From the NCBI RefSeq assembly GCF_000007345.1, contig NC_003552.1:1860001-1924000 (forward strand): a stretch of 64,000 nt of DNA. Direction: 5' to 3'. Shown here one piece after another: positions 32,186 to 41,709 of this stretch (positions are counted from its first letter, which is position 1; each line of letters starts with the position of its first letter). The stretch is from Methanosarcina acetivorans C2A (GTDB lineage Archaea > Halobacteriota > Methanosarcinia > Methanosarcinales > Methanosarcinaceae). A model generated the notes under the pieces. The model had not been told where the DNA came from. It made no database searches and saw nothing but the letters and a program-made list of their open reading frames with translations. Position numbers and translations under genes: made by a program.

Positions 32186-33801
32186 CTATTTACCCCCTGT
32201 AGTGTTTGTCTTTTATGCAGGTGCCGAGATCAGATATAAAATTAGTCCAAAAACAATAGAAACAATAATTCCCTCATAAATATTACTCATATCTGTTTCT
32301 TAAAAATGAGGAGTTAAGCTCTTCATATGTATCAATTTCAGTCTTTTATATTCCCCTCGCTCAGAAAATCACATATATACGCAGGCCTTCTGTGGACTAC
32401 CTGATACAGCTTCCCAGTAATCGCTGCCTTTTAGGGTGTATTTTATGGAGTTCGTATGGTACGGGAAATACTTTTGAACTCAATAAATTCCTTTTATCTA
32501 ACTCCTTATAAGTTTTCTGGTCATATCATCAAACTATTCGTTATTCATACCTGTTTTGAGTCTGCAATTTTTCCCTGAGCATTGACTATTGGACTATTTG
32601 GCTAGAAATAATATATATGAGTACTCAACTGATGTCATATTCTGTATTTTTTATAAATATTCGAAGTAGCACGAAATAAAATATACCAAGTCAATACTTG
32701 TATCGGTTTATACTTGAGTTCCAAAATATTAAGCGCATATCCATGTTTCCACAAATCTGTGATGTCATTTGACTACGGTTTTAGAACTTGAAACTGAGTA
32801 TTATGTGGTTAAGGTTAAGCACGTAATTTGGCATCAAGCGGCTTTTGTGTGCCAAAAATCCGGAACTCAGGTTTATAGTATTCTTGAACTACTTAAAGTC
32901 CCACATAAAGTCCCAAGACTGTGAAATTACATCAAGGCTGGTACAATTTCACTCCGCTTTCCCCTCGGCGGTAAAACAAACGACAACAACTTCAAAATTT
33001 GGTAAAATATAAGGTTGGGACATATCCGACCTTATTAAAGCAAAATATTCTTAATAAAATTATATAACGATCAATATATTCAATAACGGAAATTACAATT
33101 ACCTAAGGTAATTGTCGGACAACCTGTTTAGGGTGGGGTGGCCGCCCGCAATTTGATTTAATTTTAAGATAGCCTCTTAGAGGTAATACAATAATAATCT
33201 TTCAAAAAATAATAGCTATGTATTATTTGATAAGTATATTTGTCAATATATTTTCGATTATGGGGAGTTATCATATCTCTACCTTAACCGCCTTCGTTAA
33301 CATTAAGCGAAAAAAGCTGGATATTTCAATAAAAGCGGGATTTAAGGAAATGGCAACTTCTCAGGCGGCAGGGGATTTTTTTATAAGTTATTACACATTC
33401 GGCATGCCATCTGAAGATATTGGAAGTACGCAGGTTCTCTAAACCTGACTTTCTTTATATCTCTACTTTATAACTTTCGCTAAAAACGAAAAAGCTTTAA
33501 TCTAAAAGAAAGTTAGTACTTAACATTAGTTGCCAGGAATCTCTGGATATTTTCTGTAAGGTACATGACAACACCTTGGTTTTCTATCCTGATCCGCCCG
33601 GATTTATTTTTAGCTGGCAGCAGTCGTAACATTTTGCAAGATTGTCAATTCTCAAAAAATGTAAAATACGAGGATCGATCGTTTTTAAGGATTTATTCCT
33701 AAAAACAGTAGCACCAGTAAAAAAAGTACGATATCCGGTAAAAAAGTACACTAATTTAGGCATTACTAAGTTAGAGGAAGAGAATTTTTGAGGGAATAGT
33801 T
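32186..33801. other. 1.6-kb AT-rich region without a supported gene
   Basis: A perfect 8-bp hairpin CAATTACC-TAA-GGTAATTG lies at 33096-33114, enclosed by GGTTGGGACATATCCGACC (about 33013) and TGTCGGACAACC (about 33112), which are partly complementary and may bound a degraded element. A 74-codon frame at 33218-33442 has no ribosome site and no recognisable product. The last about 250 bases (33530-33801) are homologous to the region before the second chagasin-like gene (38830-39089) and should contain its promoter. Confidence 0.45.
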
Positions 33802-34374
33802 ATGAAGAAAATTTTAAAGTTGATGGCAATGCTTCTGGTCATTGCCGCTGTTGTCTTTGCAGCCGGCTGTACCGAAGAGGCAGGGCCTGCAGAAAATGAA
33901 ACTCCGGAAGATTCCGAACAGGTTCCGCCTGTAACACCTGAAACTTCCAACATGGCAGACGAAAGTGTTACCGAAAATAACACAGCTGAAAATGGCATAG
34001 CTGAAAATGACATAACTGAAAATGACACAGCTGAATTTGATGAGACCGTGGAAACAGGACAGGTAGTAACCGAAGCTGACAACGGGACAAGCATAAGTCT
34101 CAACAATGGAGAGAATTTTACCCTCCAGCTCAGTGGAAACCCCACTACAGGTTATTCCTGGGAACTCAACGTGAGCGAGGGACTCAATATTCTCAGTGAA
34201 GATTATACTCAGGATGCAGTTCCTGAAGAATCTACCGGTGTTCCCGGAACTTATACCTGGATAATTCAGGCCGTGGATCAGGGCACCCAGCAGGTAAACG
34301 GCGAATATATACGACTCTGGGAGAATGCAACCGGGCCTGAGGATAACTTTACACTCACTGTTGAGGTTGCCTGA
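33802..34374 (+). CDS. Chagasin-type (I42) cysteine protease inhibitor lipoprotein, paralogue 1
   Basis: 190 residues. Lipoprotein signal peptide with lipobox FAAGC (Cys23), then an acidic low-complexity linker (about 24-85) with repeated TENN/AENG/TEND units, then a chagasin-like beta-sandwich. The three inhibitor loops are recognisable: NPTTGYSW (113-120), a Gly-rich GVPGTYTW loop, and RLWE in place of the usual RPW. It probably inhibits papain-type proteases outside the membrane, although the cognate protease is not in this window. GAGGG nine bases before the ATG supports the start. A close paralogue lies at 39090. Confidence 0.9.
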   Translation: MKKILKLMAMLLVIAAVVFAAGCTEEAGPAENETPEDSEQVPPVTPETSNMADESVTENNTAENGIAENDITENDTAEFDETVETGQVVTEADNGTSISLNNGENFTLQLSGNPTTGYSWELNVSEGLNILSEDYTQDAVPEESTGVPGTYTWIIQAVDQGTQQVNGEYIRLWENATGPEDNFTLTVEVA

Positions 34375-34500
34375 GAGGCATTTTTGTTTCTCAGGTTTTT
34401 TACTTTTTTACTTCTTTATTTGACTTTCTTGTGGGGTCGGAGGCTTTTCAGGTTGCAGGAGTTTTTTAAGAGAGGACTTTTAGGTTATGTTTAGCTACTG

Positions 34501-34626
34501 CGATTCTGTTCCAGTGCTGTATGGATGACCTCGCTTACTTCCTGAGGTGAGATCGCCTTTTATATTCACGTTTGTGGGGTATGTTTTTCATGTGAAAATA
34601 ATTATACTTCATTTTATTATATTAGA
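34501..34626 (-). pseudogene. Relic of the 96-residue protein gene (5' part and leader only)
   Basis: Read on the minus strand this stretch aligns with the start of the genes at 38487 and 41419 (KGDFTPQEVSEVIRAALEQN region) and with their leader (TTCATTTTATTATA), but has lost two bases inside the FTPQ codons and the ATG region, and homology stops near codon 30. It lies just after the first chagasin-like gene, as an intact copy lies next to the second. Confidence 0.6.
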
Positions 34627-34667
34627 ACTTACGCAGTTGAAGGTTTAATTGTGCACTTTTGCAACTA

Positions 34668-35448
34668 CTACTCTCGGAGTACAATTCCAAGCATAGGGTT
34701 GAATACTTCTAACCTTAACTTCCATTTTTTTGTAGGGAATATGTTAAATTTAAGAGCTTTATTTGATTCTTTTACTTTCTTAGGAACTTCAGTAATGATA
34801 CTTTTTTCACCAAAATTTATGTTTTTCACTTTTCTAAACTTCAATAGGCTATCAATAGGTGAGAACTTATTATTTATCTCTGCTTTTTTAATTGCCTTCA
34901 ACAATTTGCGGTACGCATATATGAAAGAAATGCCACAAACACATGTCCATAAACGCTCTGATCCTCATGAAGATACAACATATCAGCATCTAATGTTGTT
35001 TTGTATATGAGCTAATCCCAAAACTCAAAATTTGCTTCTTTGGATCTCATATTTAAGCTACATATCTAGCCTCGTTTATGAAACAATCCTGAATAATCCT
35101 GGGTAATTAGATAAAACTGGGTTTTGGGATGAGCTCTATGTCAAACAACTTTTCATAGAGTCTTTTTTTGAAGAGTTCATACATCTCCTTTTTTCCGATG
35201 TCGTAATTGGAGATAATCAAGAACTTCCCTGCTCTATTTTGTTTTAAAGAGTATTCTTCATCACTGATCTTCCCTTCCTCTCTCTTTCTGAAGATCGTCT
35301 TCTGTTCTTCAAGTCTTAGGTCCAGGTCTTCATATAAATATAGGAACAAATATGGGAACCTATTTCCTAACTCTCTTTTACCACATTTGATGAGTCTATC
35401 ATGACAGACGAATTCTTCATTAAGGTGTATTCTTGTGTTTCCGTCCGG
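34668..35448 (-). pseudogene. Transposase relic (IS4/IS1634-like C-terminal part), disrupted
   Basis: On the minus strand the frame runs from 35448 (PDGNTRIHLNEEF...) through FRKREEGKISDEEY and GKFLIISNYDIGKKEMYELF up to KLFDI, where a 128-bp inverted-repeat element (35009-35136) is inserted; it resumes as YKTTLDADMLYLHEDQSVYGHVF, which is the expected continuation. A frameshift then follows near 34915 and the end reads KAIKKAEINNKFSPIDSLLKFRKVKNI to a stop at about 34668. The pattern (a GKFLIISN strand, then a Glu/aromatic helix before HEDQSVYGHVFVAFLS) is that of IS4-superfamily transposases. The N-terminal half and the ends of the element are missing. Confidence 0.7.
35009..35136. mobile_element. 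MITE-like element, family 2, copy B (128 bp), inserted in the transposase relic
   Basis: Ends GAGCTAATCCCAAAAC and, inverted, GAGCTCATCCCAAAAC: a 16-bp inverted repeat with one mismatch. Flanks carry TAT on both sides (35006-35008, 35137-35139), and removing the element with one TAT restores the transposase reading frame exactly. This is good evidence for a real transposition event. The internal sequence matches copy A at 4176. Confidence 0.85.
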
Positions 35449-35450
35449 TT

Positions 35451-35498
35451 TTGCATATTGTGAAAGTTACAGTGGGTAACCACTTTTCGGATAGGTTC
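35451..35498. mobile_element. Right half of a family 1 MITE
   Basis: TTGCATATTGTGAAAGTTAC through CACTTTTCGGATAGGTTC aligns with the right half of the 539-670 element (GCATATTGCCAATTG... CACTTTTCGGATAGGCTC). The left half is absent; the fragment abuts the broken upstream edge of the transposase relic, so the two were probably joined by a later deletion. Confidence 0.7.
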
Positions 35499-36426
35499 TA
35501 AATAGTAGGGGCTCTGAATGCTTGCCGGGAGTGTGCTCAGTTCTCTTATTGAGCATCGTTTTCTTTTTAAACTGTGACCCTGAAAGTGCGTTTCGAGGAT
35601 TTTCCCACTTATATGCGCTCAAAGACGATCTCCATCCGGACTTTGTATATTTTGTAATTAAAAGAATAGTCGTAAAGCTTCTTTCGGAATTTTCCAGGAA
35701 GGCAAAAATACAGCTTGTAGGTGTAGGGGGTTAGTAATCTTAGGGAAATAGACAGGAAGCAGATGCTTATTACGGATTTTTTAAACTGGTCCCGGTTAGA
35801 AGATTTAGAAAAGAGTTTATAATTTATGATTCTTTTAAGTCCTCGTTGATGGAACGAAATCAGGAATATTAGATTCTTCCCATAAAATATTGCGGCATGG
35901 ATATCTTTTTAATTAAATCGATATCATTTATGCCTCTTGACAACTTATTTGAAACCGAAGATTTTACAGAACTAAATTTTACTCTAAAAATCAGCAAACT
36001 TTAACTTATAGAACCTGCTACTAATTGATTTTAATCCTTAACTCCAATGTTTTGTGGGGATATAGAGATCTTATCAAGAAGATGGTAGTTTTCAACTACA
36101 AGTGCCTCAATGACAAAAGTTCTATAAATTGATTCCTAAATTCTTTACATAGCTTTCAAAAACTCAATGATTAAATTAGAACAGTAATAGCTTAATGCAG
36201 ACCAAAACTGAAGGGAAATAATTGTTTAAATTGTTTACTTTCTTTAGTATCTTCTAAGCTTAGTGTAATCTTCAAGTTTACGAAAACTGTATATTCAATA
36301 TATTGAAAATTAATTTGTTTTCAAATGTGATAAACTTGATTATAACAAAAATACATATTTAATATATTCCCTACAAAAAATCGGAGTTAAGGTTTAATAT
36401 TAATGCACTGAGGTCACGGACTAACC
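35499..36426. other. Intergenic region before the ABC exporter
   Basis: A 70-codon frame at 35522-35734 has no ribosome site and I do not recognise it. A perfect 14-bp palindrome TTCAATATATTGAA (36294-36307) lies about 120 bp before the ABC ATPase gene and could be an operator. ACATATTTAATATATT (about 36352) is a plausible TATA region. Confidence 0.4.
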
Positions 36427-37383
36427 ATGAAAGCAATTGAAGTATCTCATCTCATTAAAAAATTTGGCTCCCTTACTGCTCTCAATGACATCAGTTTCTC
36501 AGTCGGTGAAGGAGAAACTTTCGGGTTTTTGGGTCCCAATGGTGCCGGCAAGACAACTACTATTCGTATTTTGACAGGAGTATCAAGACCTACTTCCGGA
36601 ACTGCAACCATTTTTGGTCATGATGTTAAACACGACACCATTGCTGCAAGGCAGTCTGTAGGCATTGTTTCTGAAAATTCAAACGTGTACGATGACCTGA
36701 CCGCCTGGCAGAACCTGATGTTTTCAGCTGAACTCTACCATGTAGGACGAAAAGAGCGAGAAAAAAAAGCTAACGAACTGCTCAGGAAGTTTGAATTATA
36801 CGAACGGCGTAATGACAAAGTTCAGGGTTTTTCAAAAGGAATGAAAAGGCGTCTGACGCTTGCTATGGGCATGGTCAATAGTCCTCGTCTGATATTTTTG
36901 GATGAGCCGACCTCAGGGCTCGATGTACAGAGCAATCTTATCATCCGGGAAGTGATCTCAGGTCTGGTCCGCGAAGGTGTCACTGTTTTCTTAACAACTC
37001 ATAATATTGAGGAGGCAAATGTTATGTGTGACAGGGTAGCAATTATCAATAAAGGAAATATCGTTGCAGTCGATACACCTGAATCGTTGAAAAGGACAAT
37101 TCGGAGTGTTCAGTCGATAGAAGTTGCTTTTGATAATAATTCTATTGATCATCTCGAAGAACTCAGCCGCCTTCCAATGATAAACGAAGTTCACAAAGCA
37201 GGTGACAAATTTAAGATCTTTACCGAACTTCCATCTGAAGTTATTGATGCTCTGGTTGTTTATGCCCACTCTTATAACTTAAAAATTCTCAGTATAGCAA
37301 CTCCCGGTCCGAGTCTTGAGGATGTATTTGTAAGGTTAACCGGTCTTCAACGGGCAGGTGATGGAATTCATGCCATCGATTGA
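36427..37383 (+). CDS. ABC transporter ATP-binding protein (ABC-2 type exporter)
   Basis: 318 residues. It energises export by the adjacent permease. Walker A GPNGAGKTT (about 38-46), Q-loop/D-loop region, signature FSKGMKRRL (about 138), Walker B LIFLDEPTSGLD (about 160) and switch His in LTTHNIEEA (about 194) are all intact. A C-terminal DUF4162-like domain follows from about residue 225. This layout is typical of CcmA/NatA-type drug or ion exporters; the substrate is unknown. GAGGTCA lies before the ATG. The 3' end overlaps the permease start by 14 bases. Confidence 0.95.
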   Translation: MKAIEVSHLIKKFGSLTALNDISFSVGEGETFGFLGPNGAGKTTTIRILTGVSRPTSGTATIFGHDVKHDTIAARQSVGIVSENSNVYDDLTAWQNLMFSAELYHVGRKEREKKANELLRKFELYERRNDKVQGFSKGMKRRLTLAMGMVNSPRLIFLDEPTSGLDVQSNLIIREVISGLVREGVTVFLTTHNIEEANVMCDRVAIINKGNIVAVDTPESLKRTIRSVQSIEVAFDNNSIDHLEELSRLPMINEVHKAGDKFKIFTELPSEVIDALVVYAHSYNLKILSIATPGPSLEDVFVRLTGLQRAGDGIHAID

Positions 37384-38137
37384 GCATAAAGGATGGACAA
37401 AGCACTTATCTCGGGAAATGAACGGTGCATGGGCAATCGCCAAAAAGGATATGAGAATCTACTACTTCAGGTCCAATATCATAGTTTCCGGCATACTCTT
37501 TCCTCTTTTTATGTTCCTATCTTTTGCTATTGGGAAGAATGCCCCCCCAAAAACACTGGTACCCGGATTGATTTCAATCACTTTACTGTTTTCTGCTTCA
37601 CAAATAGAGCCGGTTTCATTAACTCTTGAGCGGCGCGTAAAGACTTTTGAACGCTTGCTCTCAGCACCTATTTCCCTGAACTCAATGATTTTCGGGGAGA
37701 GCATCAGCGGGTTTCTCTACAGTCTCGTCATTGCGTTATTACCGCTTGTTGTCGGCATCTTCATATTCGATACGCAGATAGTAAATGCACCTATCCTTGT
37801 TATTTCCATGATTCTCACATCGTTCTGTTTTGCTATGCTTGGGACGCTATTTGCTGCGTACCCCACCGAGACTGCGGGCGAGGTCATGGCAATTCTTAAT
37901 ACTGTCAGGCTACCGCTTATATTTATCTCCGGCATTTTCATTCCGATATCTTCTATGCCTCAGATAGGTCAGAAGATTGCACTGATATCCCCACTTACTT
38001 ATGGAAACGATATGATAGGATACGCATTTACGGGTAATTCACTGTTTTCTCCACTTATAGATATTTCAATGCTTGTGATATTCATTATAATCTTCCATCT
38101 GGCTACAAACTATATGTATAAAAATTTCAACGAGTGA
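37370..38137 (+). CDS. ABC-2 type transporter permease
   Basis: About 255 residues from MPSIEHKGW. This ATG is preceded by GGTGATGG at the proper distance, although in-frame GTG 37358 and ATG 37361 would also open the frame. It has six hydrophobic segments with a cytoplasmic amphipathic start (EMNGAWAIAKKDMRIYYFRSN) and the ABC-2 family stretch LPLIFISGIFIPISSMP near residue 185. It forms the membrane part of the exporter with the upstream ATPase; the overlapping frames indicate translational coupling. No substrate-specific accessory gene is nearby. Confidence 0.92.
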   Translation: MPSIEHKGWTKHLSREMNGAWAIAKKDMRIYYFRSNIIVSGILFPLFMFLSFAIGKNAPPKTLVPGLISITLLFSASQIEPVSLTLERRVKTFERLLSAPISLNSMIFGESISGFLYSLVIALLPLVVGIFIFDTQIVNAPILVISMILTSFCFAMLGTLFAAYPTETAGEVMAILNTVRLPLIFISGIFIPISSMPQIGQKIALISPLTYGNDMIGYAFTGNSLFSPLIDISMLVIFIIIFHLATNYMYKNFNE

Positions 38138-38399
38138 ACAACGTAACTGTATCTCTAAATTTTAATTAATACTAAAATAAAAATATATTAATTAAGTTGT
38201 TCACTGCAACTCAATACGGGGCAGGTAACCGTCACAATTCCGCGAGCACACAAAGCAAGAAGGAGAATTTTTCACGCATTGTGAAGTCATTGGACAGGCA
38301 TTTTAGATTTTCAGACCCATTTGTTTTAAAATACTGATAAACTGTTCAATTTGCTTTTTACCGCGGAAAGAACGGAAAAAACGGAAAAAACTTGCCTGT

Positions 38400-38560
38400 C
38401 AGGCTGTCTCAAAACTCAAACCATTTCTACAATTGGATAATGAGCAACGTTGAATTTAAAAACAAGACCACCTAAATTAGAAAAATTTATACATGAATTA
38501 ACCTTGTAGTAGAAAAATTTGACACAATTGTAGAATTAACTTTAGTTTTGAGACAGCCTG
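38400..38560. mobile_element. 161-bp inverted-repeat element with perfect 17-bp ends
   Basis: CAGGCTGTCTCAAAACT at 38400-38416 is repeated exactly inverted at 38544-38560. CTGT flanks both ends (38396-38399, 38561-38564), a candidate 4-bp target duplication. There is no coding capacity of its own. Its right part supplies the last about 25 codons of the truncated gene at 38487. It is a third inverted-repeat family, different from the GAGCC-ended ones. The 38138-38399 stretch before it is AT-rich with no gene. Confidence 0.8.
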
Positions 38561-38789
38561 CTGTAGTGCTTTCTAAAAAGTCGTCATCGTCTCCAAGATC
38601 CCCTGAATCAAATTTTTCCATAAAATGGTCTGAATCCATCCCATACTTATTCTCAAAATTCTCACAGATACCCGAGTACTTTTTTATTTTGTATTTTGCA
38701 ACGCGTTCATTCTGATCAAGCGCTGCACGAATGACTTCACTTACTTCCTGAGGTGTGAAATCGCCCTTTATATCAAGAGTGAGAGTCAT
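38487..38789 (-). CDS. Truncated paralogue of a 96-residue protein, C-terminus replaced by element sequence
   Basis: 100 codons. Residues 1-71 (KGDFTPQEVSEVIRAALDQNERVAKYKIKKYS, then NFENKYGM and KFDSGDLGDDDDF) match the intact copy at 41419 closely. After DDDF the homology ends and the frame runs into the 161-bp inverted-repeat element, so the last about 25 residues are element-derived and the WYAAKRG C-terminus is lost. It is probably inactive or altered. The family is unknown to me. The leader (TCATTTTATAATAAGG) is shared with the intact copy, and the gene is divergent from the second chagasin gene. Confidence 0.7.
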   Translation of the reverse strand: MTLTLDIKGDFTPQEVSEVIRAALDQNERVAKYKIKKYSGICENFENKYGMDSDHFMEKFDSGDLGDDDDFLESTTAGCLKTKVNSTIVSNFSTTRLIHV

Positions 38790-39089
38790 ATCCCTTTCAC
38801 CAGATAGAAATTGTGCCTCATTTTATAATAAGGTGATTCAGGAACCGGCTCCGAAAATTACAAACAATACCTTCATTTTCCATCTTTGTCAGTCCGGATT
38901 TGTTTTTACCTTGTACTCAGTGTAAAAATTTTGCAAGAAATATTGGTTCTCAATAGGATACGGGATCAATTGTTCTTCAGGCTTTATTTTCAAAAACCGG
39001 TAATATCAGTAATGAAGTATATAATCAGTAAAAAATTACAATAAATCAGGCGCCATGAAATTAAAGAAGAGAAATTTGAGGGAATAGTT

Positions 39090-39632
39090 ATGACAAAAAT
39101 CTTAAAGTTAATGGCATTGCTACTTGCCATTGCTGCTGTTGTTTTTGCAGCCGGCTGTGCCGAAGATGCGGAGCCTGCGGAAAATGAAACTCCGGAAGAT
39201 TCCGAACAGGTTACGCCTGCAACACCGGAAACTTCTAACATGACAGACGAAAATGTTGCCGAAAATAACACAGCTGAAAACAACGCAACCGAAGCTAATG
39301 AAACCGTGGTAACAGGGCAGGTAGTAACCGAAGCCGACAATGGGACAAACATTAGTCTCAATAATGGAGAGAAGTTTACCCTTCAACTCAGGGGGAACCC
39401 CACTACAGGTTATTCCTGGCAACTCAACGTAAGCGAAGGGCTCAGTATTCTCAGTGAAGATCATACCCAGGACCCAGCTCCTGAAGGGTATACCGGTGTT
39501 TCCGGAATTTATACATGGGTAATTCAAGCCGTGGATACGGGCACCCAGCAGGTGAATGGAATATACAAGAGACTCTGGGAGAATACAACAGGCATGGAGG
39601 AGAATTTTACACTCATTGTCGAGGTCAGCTGA
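39090..39632 (+). CDS. Chagasin-type (I42) cysteine protease inhibitor lipoprotein, paralogue 2
   Basis: 180 residues. Lipobox FAAGC with Cys23, then an acidic linker ten residues shorter than in paralogue 1 (fewer AEN/TEN units), then the inhibitor domain with NPTTGYSW (103-110), GVSGIYTW and RLWE. Signal peptide, linker and domain are very similar to the copy at 33802, and about 250 bp of upstream DNA is also homologous, so the promoter was duplicated with the gene. GAGGG before the ATG is conserved. The target is presumably an extracytoplasmic papain-like protease. Confidence 0.9.
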   Translation: MTKILKLMALLLAIAAVVFAAGCAEDAEPAENETPEDSEQVTPATPETSNMTDENVAENNTAENNATEANETVVTGQVVTEADNGTNISLNNGEKFTLQLRGNPTTGYSWQLNVSEGLSILSEDHTQDPAPEGYTGVSGIYTWVIQAVDTGTQQVNGIYKRLWENTTGMEENFTLIVEVS

Positions 39633-39891
39633 GAGTTATTCTCACTTTTTAGTTCCAATTTCATTTTTTCCAGTCTGATTGTGCTAACGCCTCCGCCAGC
39701 TTGCCTGACTGCCTTTGCAAAATAAATAAGTAGGTTGAAATGAGTAATTCAGGTCTTGCCAAATTATAAAAGCACTTTATTAGCCAAGAAAAAAACCTGC
39801 AGAAATTCCGGTAAAGTGCGTATATTGATCAGAAGTCTCAATTGGCACTCGCAAGAGAAATGTTTTATAACCCTGCGTTAATCTCATAATT

Positions 39892-40113
39892 ATGGAAGAG
39901 ACGTACAGGTTTTCAGCTGTTGTCCAGAAGGAAGGAAAATGGTATGTTTCCTGGTGCCCCGAGCTTGATATTGCAAGTCAGGGAGAAACTATTGAAGAAG
40001 CCATCGAGAACCTGAAAGAAGCTATTGAACTCTACCTTGAAGACGAAGATGCTCAGATCCCCGCAGCCGGACAGGTTTTTACTACGACGGTGGAGGTTTC
40101 TTCCCATCCCTAA
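39892..40113 (+). CDS. HicB-like antitoxin-family protein, orphan
   Basis: 73 residues: YRFSAVVQKEGKWYVSWCPELDIASQGETIEEAIENLKEAIELYLE is the HicB/UPF0150 partial RNase H-like fold. HicB proteins usually neutralise a HicA mRNA nuclease encoded next to them and often carry a DNA-binding tail; here there is neither a HicA gene nor a DNA-binding domain. The start ATG follows an AT-rich stretch with no clear ribosome site, so the transcript may have a short leader. GTCCTTTTCGCTCCGC hairpin sequence follows the stop. The role is uncertain. Confidence 0.75.
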   Translation: MEETYRFSAVVQKEGKWYVSWCPELDIASQGETIEEAIENLKEAIELYLEDEDAQIPAAGQVFTTTVEVSSHP

Positions 40114-40913
40114 TTTCGCTTCGGGAGCACGAGGTCCTTTTCGCTCCGCTTCGCTGCGCTCAAGAGGACTAATTTATAAACACTGTCTTTCGCACTTTCT
40201 ATGGTTTACAAGAAATAGTTTGCTTTTCTCTCTAATGTATATCGAAATTTAACCAAGATAGCATTCAGATTCAATACATTCTTTTCTTTTTAAGTATTAA
40301 GTCCTTTTTTACTACATTCCTATCAAAAAGTCTTTTCGTCTCCGGTTCTCCAGGCAGCCAGCAGGTAACCGACATATTCAAGAAATCTGGAACAAGCCGC
40401 ACAATTAAGAACTTTACACTTGCTGAGAGGTCGGCTGAATGGTATTTCCGCTTTTCAGATACCACAGGCATCTTTTTTCAATAGATTATTCTAAATGCCT
40501 CCGCAAGCTTTAATCCGCTGAAAATCCGAAAAATAGATAATTACAACCTTAACTCTCCATCGCTTAGGGAATAAACCAATTAGATGATTTTGTCTTTTGA
40601 TACCGTTTTTCTAACCGAGTTATGCATTTTTCTTCTCTCTGTTACTTTCAATTTCGCCAGAAATTTTTTATACATTTAGTAATATCTATTCTTTAGATGC
40701 CGAAAATTTTGTCTGAAACAAACTAAGAGATCTGGAGAAAACTTGTTCCCTATAGGGTATAAGTTTGAGTAATTTTTACGTTTTTGCTTATTTTTAAATT
40801 CGATACCTGTAGGCTCAAAGATCAATTTGTCACCTCTAGCTTCGGAGGAAATTGTCTGAAAAACTTCATACTGATTTTTGAAAATTCGGAATGAAACATG
40901 ATCAAGCCTGCTT
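40114..40913. other. Intergenic region with a terminator-like hairpin and possible coding debris
   Basis: At 40130-40172 GGTCCTTTTCGCTCCGCTTC and GCTGCGCTCAAGAGGACT fold back imperfectly, resembling a motif at 18428-18452. Between 40340 and 40480 the plus strand is open (reading SGSPGSQQVTDIFKKSG) without a start and may be debris of a lost gene. Nothing else is recognised. Confidence 0.35.
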
Positions 40914-41135
40914 TCGGCAGGTAACTTGTTTTTTTCGTAATATTTTTACTGATAGCGTTTTTGCTAGAAAACACATTATTCCTGATACTAGACATTATTG
41001 CAAAAACGACTCATTGTTTATATATGCCGTGAGATTTGGGTCATATGTTAACCAGTTTTGAACCCAACATATATTACATAATGTTTGAAAAACGCCATCA
41101 TTAAAAATACTTAAAATCTAATGTCGACCTGCCGA
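40914..41135. repeat. 222-bp element bounded by inverted TCGGCAGGT, copy 2
   Basis: Homologous over its full length to 28390-28612, with the same ends (TCGGCAGGTAACTTG and GTCGACCTGCCGA). Copy 2 lies about 280 bp downstream of a minus-strand gene (41419), as copy 1 lies about 110 bp downstream of the minus-strand UPF0228 gene. There is no open frame. The 41136-41418 remainder contains a GCCCGATATCTGCTC/GAGCATGCGGGC-type hairpin (about 41331-41365). Confidence 0.7.
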
Positions 41136-41418
41136 CTATAGGATCAAGAGCATTGTTCTCTGAAAAAGTTATTCCTTATTTGTGGCAGAGTTAAGGTTAC
41201 AAGTCAATAAAAATCATACTAGATCTTATATCGAGCATCCGTTCAGACTGGATTCCTCTGGCTCTTTCTGAAATAAACTAATATGCAGTCATTATATTAT
41301 CTTGCAGCTTCTTCTTTTTTGTCAGCGACCGCCCGATATCTGCTCACTTCGTGAGCATGCGGGCGTGGAGAGAAATTATTAAGCAAAGATTCTATTTTTA
41401 AATATTAATCTCTGAAAT

Positions 41419-41709
41419 TCATATCTGAATCCCCGAGATAATTTTCAACTTCTTATCCCAGATATCAAGTCCCCTTTTTGCCGCATACCAGTCGAAAAAG
41501 TCTTCATCATCTCCAAGGTCACCGGAGTCGAATTTCTTCACAAAAAGGTCGGAACTCATCCCGTATTTGTTCTCAAAATTCCCACAAATATCCGAATACT
41601 TCTTTATTTTGTATTTTGCAATGCGCTCGTTCTGCTCCAGCGCTGCCCGAATTACCTCACTTACCTCCTGGGGCGTGAAGTCACCTTTTATATCCACAGT
41701 GAGAGTCAT
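41419..41709 (-). CDS. Conserved 96-residue protein of unknown function (intact copy)
   Basis: It begins MTLTVDIKGDFTPQEVSEVI and ends in WYAAKRGLDIWDKKLKII. The sequence is acidic in the middle (KFDSGDLGDDEDFFDW) with an N-terminal helix rich in Arg/Glu, and has no membrane segment. The form (KIKKYSDICGNFENKYGM followed by an acidic DSGDLGDDEDFFDWYAAK stretch) resembles small prokaryotic proteins often found with toxin-like partners, but I cannot name a family. Two defective paralogues lie at 34501 and 38487. The leader TTCATTTTATAATAAGGTG is conserved between copies. Confidence 0.8.
   Translation of the reverse strand: MTLTVDIKGDFTPQEVSEVIRAALEQNERIAKYKIKKYSDICGNFENKYGMSSDLFVKKFDSGDLGDDEDFFDWYAAKRGLDIWDKKLKIISGIQI

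Noticed and set aside
33218-33442. 74-codon frame in the 32.2-33.8 kb gap
   Set aside because: No ribosome site, AT-driven composition and no recognisable family; could not be supported as a gene.
34651-35010. 119-codon plus-strand frame
   Set aside because: It is the complement of the transposase relic and the family 2 element, which explain the sequence better.
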